From Lactobacillaceae bacterium L1_55_11 (GTDB taxonomy: Bacteria > Bacillota > Bacilli > Lactobacillales > Lactobacillaceae), in contig JAQYTT010000003.1 of the NCBI GenBank assembly GCA_029433155.1, positions 1-64,000 on the forward strand: 64,000 nt of DNA, given 5' to 3'. The position numbers and the translations under genes were made by a program. Below, piece by piece: positions 49,114 through 57,876 of the stretch. The notes beneath the pieces were generated by a model. The model was not told the origin of the DNA. It saw only the letters and a list, made by a program, of their open reading frames with translations, and searched no databases. The first letter of the stretch is position 1, and every line of letters begins with the position of its first letter.

Positions 49114-50196
49114 ATGAGCGATCAAACCTTACAAGATGAACTAGAAAATATCGAAGTTTCCGACACCCTCCAGGCCTGCCCAATCGACTTTTCCCAGTCC
49201 AAGGTGGCGAACCCACGGGCTCATCAAAAGCAGAAAGAATACGACAACGGGCAGGACAAGTCTAATTTTAACGACCGGGAAAAGTTTGCGGCCTACCAGG
49301 GTCCGCAATTCAAGGCCCGCTTTACCGATGGGACTTTGCCAGTGGAGCCCAACCGTTATCGTCTAATTTGGTCACGGCACTGCCCTTGGGCTAACCGGAT
49401 TGCGATTGCCATAGATTTGCTGGGCTTGGACAAGGTAATCTCCAACGGGATTGTGGATCCATTGCGGCCAGCCGGCGTGGTTGGGGACTGGTTCTTCACC
49501 CTGGACAAGGGCGATGTCGACCCGGTCCTGGGTATTCATTCGCTGGGGGAGGCCTATCGGAAGGCCGACCCAAACTATGACAAGCGGACCACGGTACCGG
49601 CCTTGGTCGATACGAAAACCGGCAAGGTCGTTAACAATGATTACAACGAGCTGATTAAGGAATTTTCCGAAGCCTGGCAGGACTATATTCCCGACGATGC
49701 GCCTGACCTTTACCCCGAAGACCTGCGGGATGACATTGATGCCCTGAGTGACATTATCCTGATGGATGTTAACTATGCCGTAAACGAGGCCGGACATGGC
49801 CGTTCCCAGGAAGATTATAAGAAGTGGTACGACAAAATCTTTAACCGCTTGGATTGGTTGGAAGAGCGCCTGTCCCACCAGCGTTATCTCTTCGGTGACC
49901 GCTTGACCTTGGTCGACATCAACCTGTACGTGACCCTGGCCCGCTTTGACCTGGTCTTTTACCAGAAGTACTACGTGAATAAGAAGCGGCTGGTGGATTA
50001 TCCGAACCTGTGGAACTATGCCAAGGATTTGTATTCGATTCCGGCCTTCGGCAACAACACTAACTTTGACTCGATGCGCCAACGCTTCTATGAGGTTGAC
50101 CACACGCCGCAAGAAGACCTACCCCGTATCATCACAATTGGGCCCGACGATGATATCTGGAAGGAAGCTAATGACAGAGCAGAAAAGTTCGGCTAA
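49114..50196 (+). CDS. glutathionyl-hydroquinone reductase-like glutathione S-transferase
   Basis: A Xi-class GST/YqjG-type protein, 360 residues, expected to remove glutathione from S-conjugates using a catalytic cysteine. The motif SRHCPWANR (Cys near residue 90) is the family hallmark; the C-terminal helical GST domain (FGDRLTLVDINLYVTLARFD, near 265-285) is complete. AAGGAGTAC precedes the ATG. First gene behind two Met T-boxes. The last 26 nt overlap the next gene. Confidence 0.9.
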   Translation: MSDQTLQDELENIEVSDTLQACPIDFSQSKVANPRAHQKQKEYDNGQDKSNFNDREKFAAYQGPQFKARFTDGTLPVEPNRYRLIWSRHCPWANRIAIAIDLLGLDKVISNGIVDPLRPAGVVGDWFFTLDKGDVDPVLGIHSLGEAYRKADPNYDKRTTVPALVDTKTGKVVNNDYNELIKEFSEAWQDYIPDDAPDLYPEDLRDDIDALSDIILMDVNYAVNEAGHGRSQEDYKKWYDKIFNRLDWLEERLSHQRYLFGDRLTLVDINLYVTLARFDLVFYQKYYVNKKRLVDYPNLWNYAKDLYSIPAFGNNTNFDSMRQRFYEVDHTPQEDLPRIITIGPDDDIWKEANDRAEKFG

Positions 50197-51538
50197 TTTA
50201 ACGGAGCGGTTGGCGAGCCTGATTGTAAACAGCAAGGTTCAGCCGGAATCAGCGGCTTATCAAACAGCACAAAAGTGTCTGCTGGACTACCTGGCTAGTT
50301 TCTACGCTGCTAAAGATAAGCCAGCGGTGGGGCGACTTTACCAGCAGCTGGCTGGTCTAGATCAGGTGCAGGTTTTGCCTGGGAATGCTTCAGTTGAGCC
50401 AGGGCGGGTGGCCCTGCTGAATGGCTTCGCGGCCCATTACTGTGACTTGGACGATGTCCAGGCGAACTTCCGCGGTCATCCTAGTGCGGTGATTTATTCA
50501 GCCCTGCTAGCGGTGAGTGAAGGAAGTGAACCGACTGAGCGTTTCTTCCAGGCCTACGTGGTCGGAGTGGAAGTCGCCGGTCAGCTAGGTGCCCAGGTTA
50601 ATCCCAAACACAAGCTAGACGGCTACCACACCACAGCAACCCTGGGGACGATTGCGGCGGCAGCCGCGCTGGCTTACTACGAGCGGTTTTCACTCAGTGA
50701 AACGGTGGCCATCTTATCCTTTGCGGCAACTCAGGCGGCGGGGCTGGGCCTGGAATCTGGCACTGACACAAAGCCACTACATGCCGGCCTAGCGGCTCAA
50801 CGGGCGGTACAGTCCTACCAGTTTGTCACCAGCGGCTTAACTAGTAGCCAAGATGCCTTCAACAACAAGAATGGTTGGGTGAAAACAGTGGCGGGCGTTG
50901 AATTGGATGAACAGCAGCTGGTTGATAGCTGGCTGCGACCGGCCCAAATTGTGCAGCCCGGGATTTGGTTTAAGCAGCATCAGTTTTGCTCAGCAGCGAT
51001 GTCCGGTTATGACGCTGTCAGACAGGCCTATCAGGCCGGAATTCGCTTGGACCAGGTGGAACGAGTGATTTTCCACTTTCCACCGGACGCCGATAAGGTC
51101 CTACGTTACCGCCGGCCAGAAAATGGTCAGGCTGGGAAGTTTTCGATTGAGTACATCGCCTGGCAGGTTTTAAGCCAGGGGGATGTCAACGATGCACTCT
51201 TTGATCCCGGAGTTGAGACCACTGCCTTTCAGGCAGTAGCCGGAATCTTTAGTCGGGTCAATGATTTACCGGCCGCGGGGAATGATCAGCGGGAAACCGT
51301 AGTTGAACTGGTTTTAAAGGGCCAGCAGGTAAAACGCTTTGATGTGAAATGGCCGAAGGGATCCCCGCAAAATCCCCTGAATTTCGGCGAGATTGAAGCC
51401 AAGTTAGCAGCTGTGTTGGCACCGGAACCGGAAGCAATCGTGCAGCAGCTGGTTGTTGATTTAAATCAGTCCACACTAAACAATTTGCTGGCAACCCTGG
51501 CAGGAATCAGGAACCCCAGTTTGGAGGAGAGTCGATGA
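50171..51538 (+). CDS. MmgE/PrpD family protein
   Basis: A 455-residue member of the 2-methylcitrate dehydratase-like family. I start it at ATG 50171 (MTEQKSSANLTERLASL), with AAGGAAG upstream, overlapping the GST gene by 26 nt. Family segments seen are HYCDLDDVQANFRGHPSAVI, GYHTTATLGTIAAAAA, and GLGLESGTDTKPLHAGLAAQ. No propionate genes are near, so a different substrate is likely. Overlaps the GNAT gene (ATGA). Confidence 0.85.
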   Translation: MTEQKSSANLTERLASLIVNSKVQPESAAYQTAQKCLLDYLASFYAAKDKPAVGRLYQQLAGLDQVQVLPGNASVEPGRVALLNGFAAHYCDLDDVQANFRGHPSAVIYSALLAVSEGSEPTERFFQAYVVGVEVAGQLGAQVNPKHKLDGYHTTATLGTIAAAAALAYYERFSLSETVAILSFAATQAAGLGLESGTDTKPLHAGLAAQRAVQSYQFVTSGLTSSQDAFNNKNGWVKTVAGVELDEQQLVDSWLRPAQIVQPGIWFKQHQFCSAAMSGYDAVRQAYQAGIRLDQVERVIFHFPPDADKVLRYRRPENGQAGKFSIEYIAWQVLSQGDVNDALFDPGVETTAFQAVAGIFSRVNDLPAAGNDQRETVVELVLKGQQVKRFDVKWPKGSPQNPLNFGEIEAKLAAVLAPEPEAIVQQLVVDLNQSTLNNLLATLAGIRNPSLEESR

Positions 51539-52086
51539 TAAACCGACGAATTAAGAAAAGTGAAATTAAGGCCTTACAGGCCCTCCTGCACGAGGCTTAC
51601 CAGGCTGACACCCAGCTGGGGATTCATTTCCAGGCAGCCAACGCCACCCTGCCTCAGATTGACGAGCACATCGATACCACGCCGACCTTTGTGACCGAAG
51701 TGGACCACCACATTGTGGCGACGGCTTCGGTCCGGCTGCCCTGGTCAGCTGACCCCGGTCCTTACAACCTGTCCCATTTGGGCTGGATTGCGACCGAACG
51801 GCGCTTTGCTAAGCAGGGTTATGCTAGTCGGCTGATTGACTGGGTGGAGCAAAACTACCTTAAAAAGGAGCTAGACGCTCCCTTGGTTAGCTTGGGCACT
51901 GCGGTCGAGCACCCCTGGCTGCAAAAGTTTTACACGGCCCTAGGCTATCATCCGGTTGAGGTGGTCCAAAAGCATTCAGACCACCTGACCATTTACATGG
52001 TTAAGTCATTAAAGCCAGGGTTTGAACGACTAGAGTCGGCCCAGATTAAGGAATATTTGCAGCGCTATCGACTGCAAGGCAAGTAG
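51535..52086 (+). CDS. GNAT family N-acetyltransferase
   Basis: It has 183 residues. The acetyl-CoA binding region is seen as LGWIATERRFAKQGYASRLIDW (about 80-101), and the C-terminal YTALGYHPVEVVQK is typical of GNAT folds. GGAGGAGAG precedes the ATG, which overlaps the PrpD stop. Substrate unknown; its place in an amino acid uptake operon suggests an amino acid derivative. Confidence 0.85.
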   Translation: MINRRIKKSEIKALQALLHEAYQADTQLGIHFQAANATLPQIDEHIDTTPTFVTEVDHHIVATASVRLPWSADPGPYNLSHLGWIATERRFAKQGYASRLIDWVEQNYLKKELDAPLVSLGTAVEHPWLQKFYTALGYHPVEVVQKHSDHLTIYMVKSLKPGFERLESAQIKEYLQRYRLQGK

Positions 52087-52100
52087 TGAGTAGGTGAATT

Positions 52101-52769
52101 ATGAATTTCGACTGGAAGTACTTTATCAATGCGTTTCCAGCGCTAGCAAAATATATCCCAGTGACCCTCTTACTGGCGGTCCTGGCCATGGTCTTAGCCA
52201 TTATCCTAGGTGGCCTAATCACCCTGTTACAATTTTCCCGCTACCGGCCCCTGCGCTGGTTTGCCGCGGTTTATGTCTCCTTTTTCCGGGGGATGCCGGC
52301 TCTGGTTCAGCTCTTTTTGATCTATTACGGGCTGCCCCAGTTATTCCCGATTTTTAAGGGATTGCCGGCCCTGATTGCCACGGTGATTGGTCTGGGCTTC
52401 AAACAGTCCGCCTACCTGTCCGAGGTCTTCCGGGCGGCAGTGAACTCGGTTGATAAGGGCCAGGTGGAAGCCGGCTGGGCCCTACACATAACGAGTTTTA
52501 AGATCTTCCGCTACGTCGTCTTACCCCAGGCCTTTATTAACGCCCTGCCAGCGACCGGTAACACCTTTGTGGGCTTGCTAAAGGAAACCTCCCTGGCCTT
52601 CACCTTAGGGATTACCGAAATCTTTGCCGAAGGAAAGATGTTGGCGGGTGATTCCTTTAAGTATTTTGAAACCTATTTGGCAGTTGGCTTGACCTACTGG
52701 GCCCTAATTATTATTTATTCCTGGGCCCAGTCGGGGGTTGAACGGCTGTTAACAAGACCTTATCGGTAG
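52101..52769 (+). CDS. polar amino acid ABC transporter permease
   Basis: Membrane subunit of a HisM/GlnP-type importer, 222 residues, with about five helices, SFFRGMPALVQLFLIYYG and the EAA loop (EAGWALHITSFKIFRYVVLPQ). Only one permease is present, so it probably works as a homodimer. Follows the GNAT gene by 14 bp. Confidence 0.93.
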   Translation: MNFDWKYFINAFPALAKYIPVTLLLAVLAMVLAIILGGLITLLQFSRYRPLRWFAAVYVSFFRGMPALVQLFLIYYGLPQLFPIFKGLPALIATVIGLGFKQSAYLSEVFRAAVNSVDKGQVEAGWALHITSFKIFRYVVLPQAFINALPATGNTFVGLLKETSLAFTLGITEIFAEGKMLAGDSFKYFETYLAVGLTYWALIIIYSWAQSGVERLLTRPYR

Positions 52770-52780
52770 GAGGATGGCCC

Positions 52781-53527
52781 ATGGCCTTAATTGAAGTTAA
52801 GAATTTATCCGTAACCATCAAACAAAAGAAAATCCTTGAAGACATTAACTTTGCCGTTGAGGACGGGGAGGTGACTGTCTTGGTGGGACCCAGTGGCTCA
52901 GGGAAAACGACCCTGCTACGGACCCTAAACCTCCTGCAGCAACCCGCCGCTGGTACCATTCAGATTGGGCAAAGTACCGTTGATGGTCGCAAGCTCAACA
53001 AGAAAAGCACCCGGGCCCTGCGGGCGGAGTCAACGATGGTCTTTCAACAATTTAATTTATTTAAAAACATGACCGTGATTGAAAACGTGATGGCGCCACT
53101 CCTGTTAAACAAGTTGGCGAAGTGGGACGAGGCCCATGCCGTTGCCGAGGAGCGTCTGCGCGAGGTTGGGCTGCTAGAATTCGCTGATAAGTACCCGTCT
53201 TCCTTGTCCGGTGGCCAACAGCAGCGGGTGTCGATTGCTAGGGCAATTGCAGTGAAGCCAGCCGTCGTCCTCTTGGATGAACCGACCTCGGCCTTGGATC
53301 CGGAACTAGTGGGGAGTGTCTTAAAGACGATTCTGGAACTGGCCAAACAGCACATCACGATGGTGATTGTGACCCATGAAATGGACTTTGCCCGTCAGAT
53401 TGGTAACCAGATTATTTTCCTGGAAAAGGGCCAAATCGTCCACAAGGGCACGCCGGACGAAATTTTGTCAGATCAGGGCCCGGAGAGAGTCCACAACTTT
53501 TTAAATTCCGTGTCGGCGGCCTATTAA
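52781..53527 (+). CDS. polar amino acid ABC transporter ATP-binding protein
   Basis: It has 248 residues: Walker A GPSGSGKTT, signature [14 protein letters not shown], Walker B VVLLDEPTSALDP, H-loop TH. GlnQ/HisP type. GTAGGAGGATGG precedes the ATG, 11 bp after the permease. Confidence 0.95.
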   Translation: MALIEVKNLSVTIKQKKILEDINFAVEDGEVTVLVGPSGSGKTTLLRTLNLLQQPAAGTIQIGQSTVDGRKLNKKSTRALRAESTMVFQQFNLFKNMTVIENVMAPLLLNKLAKWDEAHAVAEERLREVGLLEFADKYPSSLSGGQQQRVSIARAIAVKPAVVLLDEPTSALDPELVGSVLKTILELAKQHITMVIVTHEMDFARQIGNQIIFLEKGQIVHKGTPDEILSDQGPERVHNFLNSVSAAY

Positions 53528-53568
53528 CCCCAATATCAGACCAATAAAATGAAAAGAGAGAAGTGTAT

Positions 53569-54381
53569 ATGAAAAAGCGAAACCCAGCGCGATGGGCGAT
53601 TATTATCATTATTGTGGTGCTGCTGGCGGCGATTGGTGGCTGGTTCTACCATAGCCAGCAGAGTAAGCACTCAGATAGCGACAGTGGTCAAAAGACCCTG
53701 AAAATTGGGGTTACCGGTACTAGTTTCCCAACGGCCTATAAGAACGATGGGAAGTTAGTCGGCTTTGATGTCGATGCCATTAATACTGCGGCTAAAAAGG
53801 CCGGCTACAAGGTGGAGTGGGTGACCGGTGAATTTGACGGTCTGCTCGGTCAGCTGGATAATGGCAAGCTTGACACGGTCGCTAACGACGTAGCCATCAC
53901 CCCTGAACGGCAAAAGAAGTATCAATTCAGTCATATTTACAACCAGGAAGAAACCACGGTGGCCGTCAACAAGGATTCCAGTGTCAACAATTTGAACGAC
54001 CTGGCTGGCAAAACGGTTGCTGGGGCGACTGCATCTAATAATACGAAGAACTTGCAGAATTATAACAACAAGATTCAGTTGAAGCTCTACGATGCCCGGG
54101 ACGTGACCTACCAGGCCCTCCTGTCTGGCCACGTTGACGGGGTTGTGAACACCCGTAATAACCTGGAGGCTATTATTAAGGCCAAGAACTACCCTTGGAA
54201 GGTTGTGCCAGGTAGTGCCGCCACGGTGCAAATTGCCCTGCCATTCCGCAAGGATGACAGCGAGAGCAGCACGATTTTGAAGAAACTCAACCCAGCCATT
54301 GATGAAATCAAAAAGGATGGGACTTTGAAGCAGCTTTCTGAAAAGTACTTTGGCTATGATGCCACTGCTGACTTAAAATAA
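53569..54381 (+). CDS. polar amino acid ABC transporter substrate-binding protein
   Basis: Extracellular receptor of the SBP_bac_3 type, 270 residues. I start it at ATG 53569 (MKKRNPARWAIIIII), with AAAAGAGAGAAG upstream. An N-terminal helix (about 9-28) anchors it; no lipobox cysteine. The ligand domain begins KTLKIGVTGTSFPTAYKNDGKLVGFDVD, and PVYNQ-type recognition residues cannot be assigned. Ligand unknown; the Met T-boxes suggest methionine or another sulfur amino acid. Confidence 0.9.
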   Translation: MKKRNPARWAIIIIIVVLLAAIGGWFYHSQQSKHSDSDSGQKTLKIGVTGTSFPTAYKNDGKLVGFDVDAINTAAKKAGYKVEWVTGEFDGLLGQLDNGKLDTVANDVAITPERQKKYQFSHIYNQEETTVAVNKDSSVNNLNDLAGKTVAGATASNNTKNLQNYNNKIQLKLYDARDVTYQALLSGHVDGVVNTRNNLEAIIKAKNYPWKVVPGSAATVQIALPFRKDDSESSTILKKLNPAIDEIKKDGTLKQLSEKYFGYDATADLK

Positions 54382-54387
54382 GCCCAA

Positions 54388-54419
54388 TAAAAAAGACTGA
54401 CAAACGTCAGTCTTTTTTT
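54388..54419. terminator. bidirectional terminator between the ABC and arg operons
   Basis: AAAAAAGACTGAC-AAAC-GTCAGTCTTTTTTT, with A and T runs on both sides, serving the convergent operons. Confidence 0.93.
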
Positions 54420-54661
54420 GCAAAACCAATTATCCAAAAGAACATGCCTTCGCCCAGGCAGAGGAAGCCGACCATCAAAATCCAGTAGTGCCAGGGGTTG
54501 GACAAGGTTAGGAAGAAAGCAATCAGAACCACGGCATAAGCCACCGGCAGTAAGAATTTTAACCAGGGCTGTCGAGCGTACTTGGTAATGGCGAACTGGC
54601 TGGCTAGGATGAGCAAGCCCACCGCCAGGGCCGGCCAGTTCCAACTTTCAAAGAGGGCCAT
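54407..54661 (-). CDS. small membrane protein at the end of the arg operon
   Basis: It has 84 residues with three hydrophobic segments (about 7-25, 32-53, 58-79). Its ATG overlaps the argD stop (TAATG), so it is translated with argD. Its 3' end lies in the shared terminator. Not recognised; possibly involved in arginine or ornithine movement, but that is a guess from position. Confidence 0.65.
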   Translation of the reverse strand: MALFESWNWPALAVGLLILASQFAITKYARQPWLKFLLPVAYAVVLIAFFLTLSNPWHYWILMVGFLCLGEGMFFWIIGFAKKD

Positions 54662-55812
54662 TAGCCTTCCATTTCCTCAACTTGATCAACTGCCGAAGCG
54701 ATGGCGTTGACGGCTGCCTGCAGGCTAGATTCATCAATAATCAATGGTGGCAGGAGCCGGAGAGTGTTGCCCCGGGCGGACAGGGTCAGGAAACCTTCGT
54801 CCTGGAGGGCGGTAATCACATCGTTAACCGGCGTGCTGTCGTCGAGGTGGATACCAACCATCAGGCCTTCACCGGAAATGCTCTTGATACCGGGCAAATC
54901 AAACAAGTACTCGTGCAAAGTCTTCATCAGATAGGCTCCTTTCTCCCGAACGGACTGGAGGAACTCGGGTGTCAGCTGCTGGAGAACCTGGTCAGCGGCT
55001 GACATGACAATCAAATTACCACCAAAGGTGGTCCCGTGGTCGCCGGGCTTGAAGTTGGCGGCCACTTCGTCCTTGGCCACCATGGCACCAACGGGAAGAC
55101 CATTGGCCAGTCCCTTGGCAACCGTAATAATATCAGGGACCAAATCAAACTGCTCAAAGGCAAACTTGTAGCCGGTCCGACCCATTCCGGCCTGCACTTC
55201 GTCAACAATCAAGAGGGTACCAGTGTCCTGGCACTTGGCCTGGATTGACTGCAACCACTCGCGGTCACCGACGTTGACACCGCCTTCACCCTGGATGGCT
55301 TCTAGGATAACGGCCGCTGTATTTTCATCGATTTCATCCAGAGCAGCGGGGTCATTGTAGGTTGCCATTTTAACGGCGGGCATCAAAGGATCAAAGCCAG
55401 AGTGGATGTGGGGGTAACCAGTGACCGCCAGGGTGCCAGTCGTCCGGCCATGGAAACCGTTGTCAAAGGCGACAATCGTTTCCTTCTTGGTAGCCTTGTG
55501 GGCCAGCTTGATGGCGGCCTCGTTGGCCTCAGCGCCGGAGTTACAGAAGAAGGCCTGGTAGCCATCGGGGGCTAGTTCTTCAGCCACCTTGGTCACAATA
55601 CTGTTGGGATAGAGGTTGGAGGTGTGCCAAATCTTGTTGAGCTGGGCGGTTACGGCCTCAAAGATGGCCTTGTTGCTGTAACCCAGGTTACAAACGCCGA
55701 TGCCACTGGTTAAATCCACGTAGGTCTTGCCCTTGGTGTCGACCAGGTGGAAATCGTGGCCGTGGTCAATTTCGATTGGAAATTGAGTGTAGGTGTTCAT
55801 GAGTTTTGACAT
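54661..55812 (-). CDS. argD: acetylornithine aminotransferase
   Basis: PLP enzyme converting N-acetylglutamate semialdehyde to N-acetylornithine. I start it at 55812 (MSKLMNTYTQFPIEID, 383 residues), 10 nt after AGGAGG. The PLP lysine lies in DIITVAKGLANGLP and the aspartate in LLIVDEVQAGMGRTG. Last biosynthetic gene of argCJBD; about 130 bp separate it from argB. Confidence 0.95.
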   Translation of the reverse strand: MSKLMNTYTQFPIEIDHGHDFHLVDTKGKTYVDLTSGIGVCNLGYSNKAIFEAVTAQLNKIWHTSNLYPNSIVTKVAEELAPDGYQAFFCNSGAEANEAAIKLAHKATKKETIVAFDNGFHGRTTGTLAVTGYPHIHSGFDPLMPAVKMATYNDPAALDEIDENTAAVILEAIQGEGGVNVGDREWLQSIQAKCQDTGTLLIVDEVQAGMGRTGYKFAFEQFDLVPDIITVAKGLANGLPVGAMVAKDEVAANFKPGDHGTTFGGNLIVMSAADQVLQQLTPEFLQSVREKGAYLMKTLHEYLFDLPGIKSISGEGLMVGIHLDDSTPVNDVITALQDEGFLTLSARGNTLRLLPPLIIDESSLQAAVNAIASAVDQVEEMEG

Positions 55813-55945
55813 AATTGGTAGTCCTCCTGACATATCTGGTAAGTGACTGCTTGGTCCGTTAAGTGTGTAAATAAGGGTTTCGTAAGTGCCCGTTCGGCAA
55901 AGCAAGCCGGGCTGGCAAGGCCAGGGTAACGCGCGGCACCTGGTT

Positions 55946-56671
55946 TTACAACATGATTTCGGTGCCGGAGTGGTCCAGGTGGTTGGTAATCGTAATCTTC
56001 GCTACCCCAGCGTTTAGAGCGGTAAAGGCCGACTTAATCTTAGGTACCATCCCGGCCGTAATCTGCTGGGCATCAATCATCTCGGCGGCTTTCTGGGGGT
56101 TAATCCGGTCAACGATGACCTGGTCAATCAAGACTCCAGGCACGTCAGTCAGTAAAATCAACTCTTCGGCGTTGGTCAAAGTTGCTAGGGACTGGGCAGC
56201 CGTGTCGGCGTTGACGTTTAAGGTGTGGCCCTGGTCGTCGATGGCCAAAGAGCTCATAATCGTGACCTTACCCTGGGGCAGGTTGGCCAGTGCCTGTTTA
56301 TTTACGCCAGTAATCTTACCAACTTCGCCATACTTGGCCTGGTCCAGGTATTCCCCGTAGAGAATGCTTTCCTGGTTTTGGTTGAGGGCGTAGCAGGGGA
56401 TGCCGTGGTCCTTGAAGCGTTGGGCAAACATGGGCTGGACCACCTGGTCTAAGATTTGCGCGGTCAGGGTAATCAGGCGTTTAGGCGTAACCCGGATACC
56501 GTCGATTTTCTTGGTAGGGAAGTTGAAGAACTCTGAAGCAGACGTAATCATCTGACCACCGCCGTGGACGATGACGACCTGTTCGTGCTGGGCCAACCAA
56601 GTCCGCATCTGGTCAAAGAAGGCGTTATCTAATTTGCTGATGGCGTTTCCGCCGATTTTAATGATAATCAT
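55946..56671 (-). CDS. argB: acetylglutamate kinase
   Basis: Phosphorylates N-acetylglutamate. I start it at 56671 (MIIIKIGGNAISK, 241 residues), with GAGGG upstream overlapping the argJ stop region. The conserved GGG loop (VIVHGGGQMI) and the C-terminal GMVPKIKSAFTAL are present. The N-terminal helix found in arginine-inhibited enzymes is absent, so direct feedback inhibition at this step is unlikely. Confidence 0.95.
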   Translation of the reverse strand: MIIIKIGGNAISKLDNAFFDQMRTWLAQHEQVVIVHGGGQMITSASEFFNFPTKKIDGIRVTPKRLITLTAQILDQVVQPMFAQRFKDHGIPCYALNQNQESILYGEYLDQAKYGEVGKITGVNKQALANLPQGKVTIMSSLAIDDQGHTLNVNADTAAQSLATLTNAEELILLTDVPGVLIDQVIVDRINPQKAAEMIDAQQITAGMVPKIKSAFTALNAGVAKITITNHLDHSGTEIML

Positions 56672-56675
56672 AGGC

Positions 56676-57866
56676 TTATCCCTCGTAGGCAGCGTTGATT
56701 TCAACGTACTTATAAGTCAGATCGCAGCCCCAGGCCAATCCCTGGGCACTGCCGATGTTCAGATCCACCGTAATTTCGATGTGGTCCTGGGCCAAAATGT
56801 GGTGCAGCGCTTCCTGGTCAACGGTCTGACTGAGACTGTCTTTAACCAGGGTCAGGCTGCCGATTTGGATGGCTAAGTGGTTGGGATCCAAGGCCGCCTG
56901 GGTTTGACCCACGGCCTGGACAATCCGGCCCCAGTTGCCATCTTCACCAAAGAGCATGGCCTTAATCAGGTTAGAACCAACGATGGCCTTAGCGACCTGG
57001 TTGGCCTGGACCTTGTTCTGGGCGTTGATGACCCTGGCCTCGACTAGCTTGTTAGCCCCTTCGCCATCAGCGGCGACCATCTTGGCCAGCGTCGTCAGGA
57101 CCTTGTTCAAGGCGTCCTTGAAGTCGTTGAGCTGGGGGTGGCTGGCGTTGATTTCGTCGTTGCCGGCCTGACCGTTGGCTAAAACAACCACCATGTCGTT
57201 GGTTGACATGCAGCCATCAACCGTGACCTGGTTGTAAGAAGTCTGAATGAGTTCGGACAGCAGGCTTTGGAGGGCAGTGGGATCAACCTTGGCATCGGTA
57301 CTGATAAAGCCGAGGGTGGTGCCCATGTTGGGGTGAATCATGCCAGAACCCTTGGTAAAGCCGGTTACCGTAACTTCCTGGCCGTCAATGGTCAGGGTTA
57401 CGCTGATTTTTTTGGCGTGGGTATCGGTGGTTAGGATGGCCTCGGGCATGGTTTCATCGGTCGCTGACAGCTGCAGCTGGCCGAGACCAGTTTTGAAGAC
57501 GTTCATGTCTAATTGCTTACCAATTACGCCAGTCGAAGCGACGCCAACCAGGGCGGGATCGATGCCGAGTTGGTCAGCGACCAGCTGGTTTTGCTTGGCG
57601 GTGTTGGCCAGCCCTTCCTCACCGGTAAAGGCGTTGGCGTTGCCGGCGTTAACCACGATGGCTTGGAGTTGGTGGCCACTTTGGATTAACTTTTTCGTGA
57701 ACTGGGTTGGGGCGGCCTGAAACTGGTTTTTGGTGTAGACACCAGCGGCTGCGGCCGGGGTTTTAGAAACCAACCAGGCGAGGTCGAGGGTTTCACCTGG
57801 CTTAAAGCCAGCGTGGGTGGCCCCGGACTCAAACCCCTGGGGTAGTTTAAAATTAATGGTTTCCAT
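56676..57866 (-). CDS. argJ: ornithine acetyltransferase/N-acetylglutamate synthase
   Basis: Transfers acetyl from acetylornithine to glutamate, closing the acetyl cycle. I start it at 57866 (METINFKLPQGFESGATHAG, 396 residues), 7 nt after AGGAG; the Met two codons earlier overlaps that site. The self-cleavage site is visible as GMIHPNMGTTLGFISTDA; the nucleophile is the Thr after MG. Being the recycling enzyme, it makes argA/argE unnecessary. Confidence 0.95.
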   Translation of the reverse strand: METINFKLPQGFESGATHAGFKPGETLDLAWLVSKTPAAAAGVYTKNQFQAAPTQFTKKLIQSGHQLQAIVVNAGNANAFTGEEGLANTAKQNQLVADQLGIDPALVGVASTGVIGKQLDMNVFKTGLGQLQLSATDETMPEAILTTDTHAKKISVTLTIDGQEVTVTGFTKGSGMIHPNMGTTLGFISTDAKVDPTALQSLLSELIQTSYNQVTVDGCMSTNDMVVVLANGQAGNDEINASHPQLNDFKDALNKVLTTLAKMVAADGEGANKLVEARVINAQNKVQANQVAKAIVGSNLIKAMLFGEDGNWGRIVQAVGQTQAALDPNHLAIQIGSLTLVKDSLSQTVDQEALHHILAQDHIEITVDLNIGSAQGLAWGCDLTYKYVEINAAYEG

Positions 57867-57876
57867 GGGCATTCTC

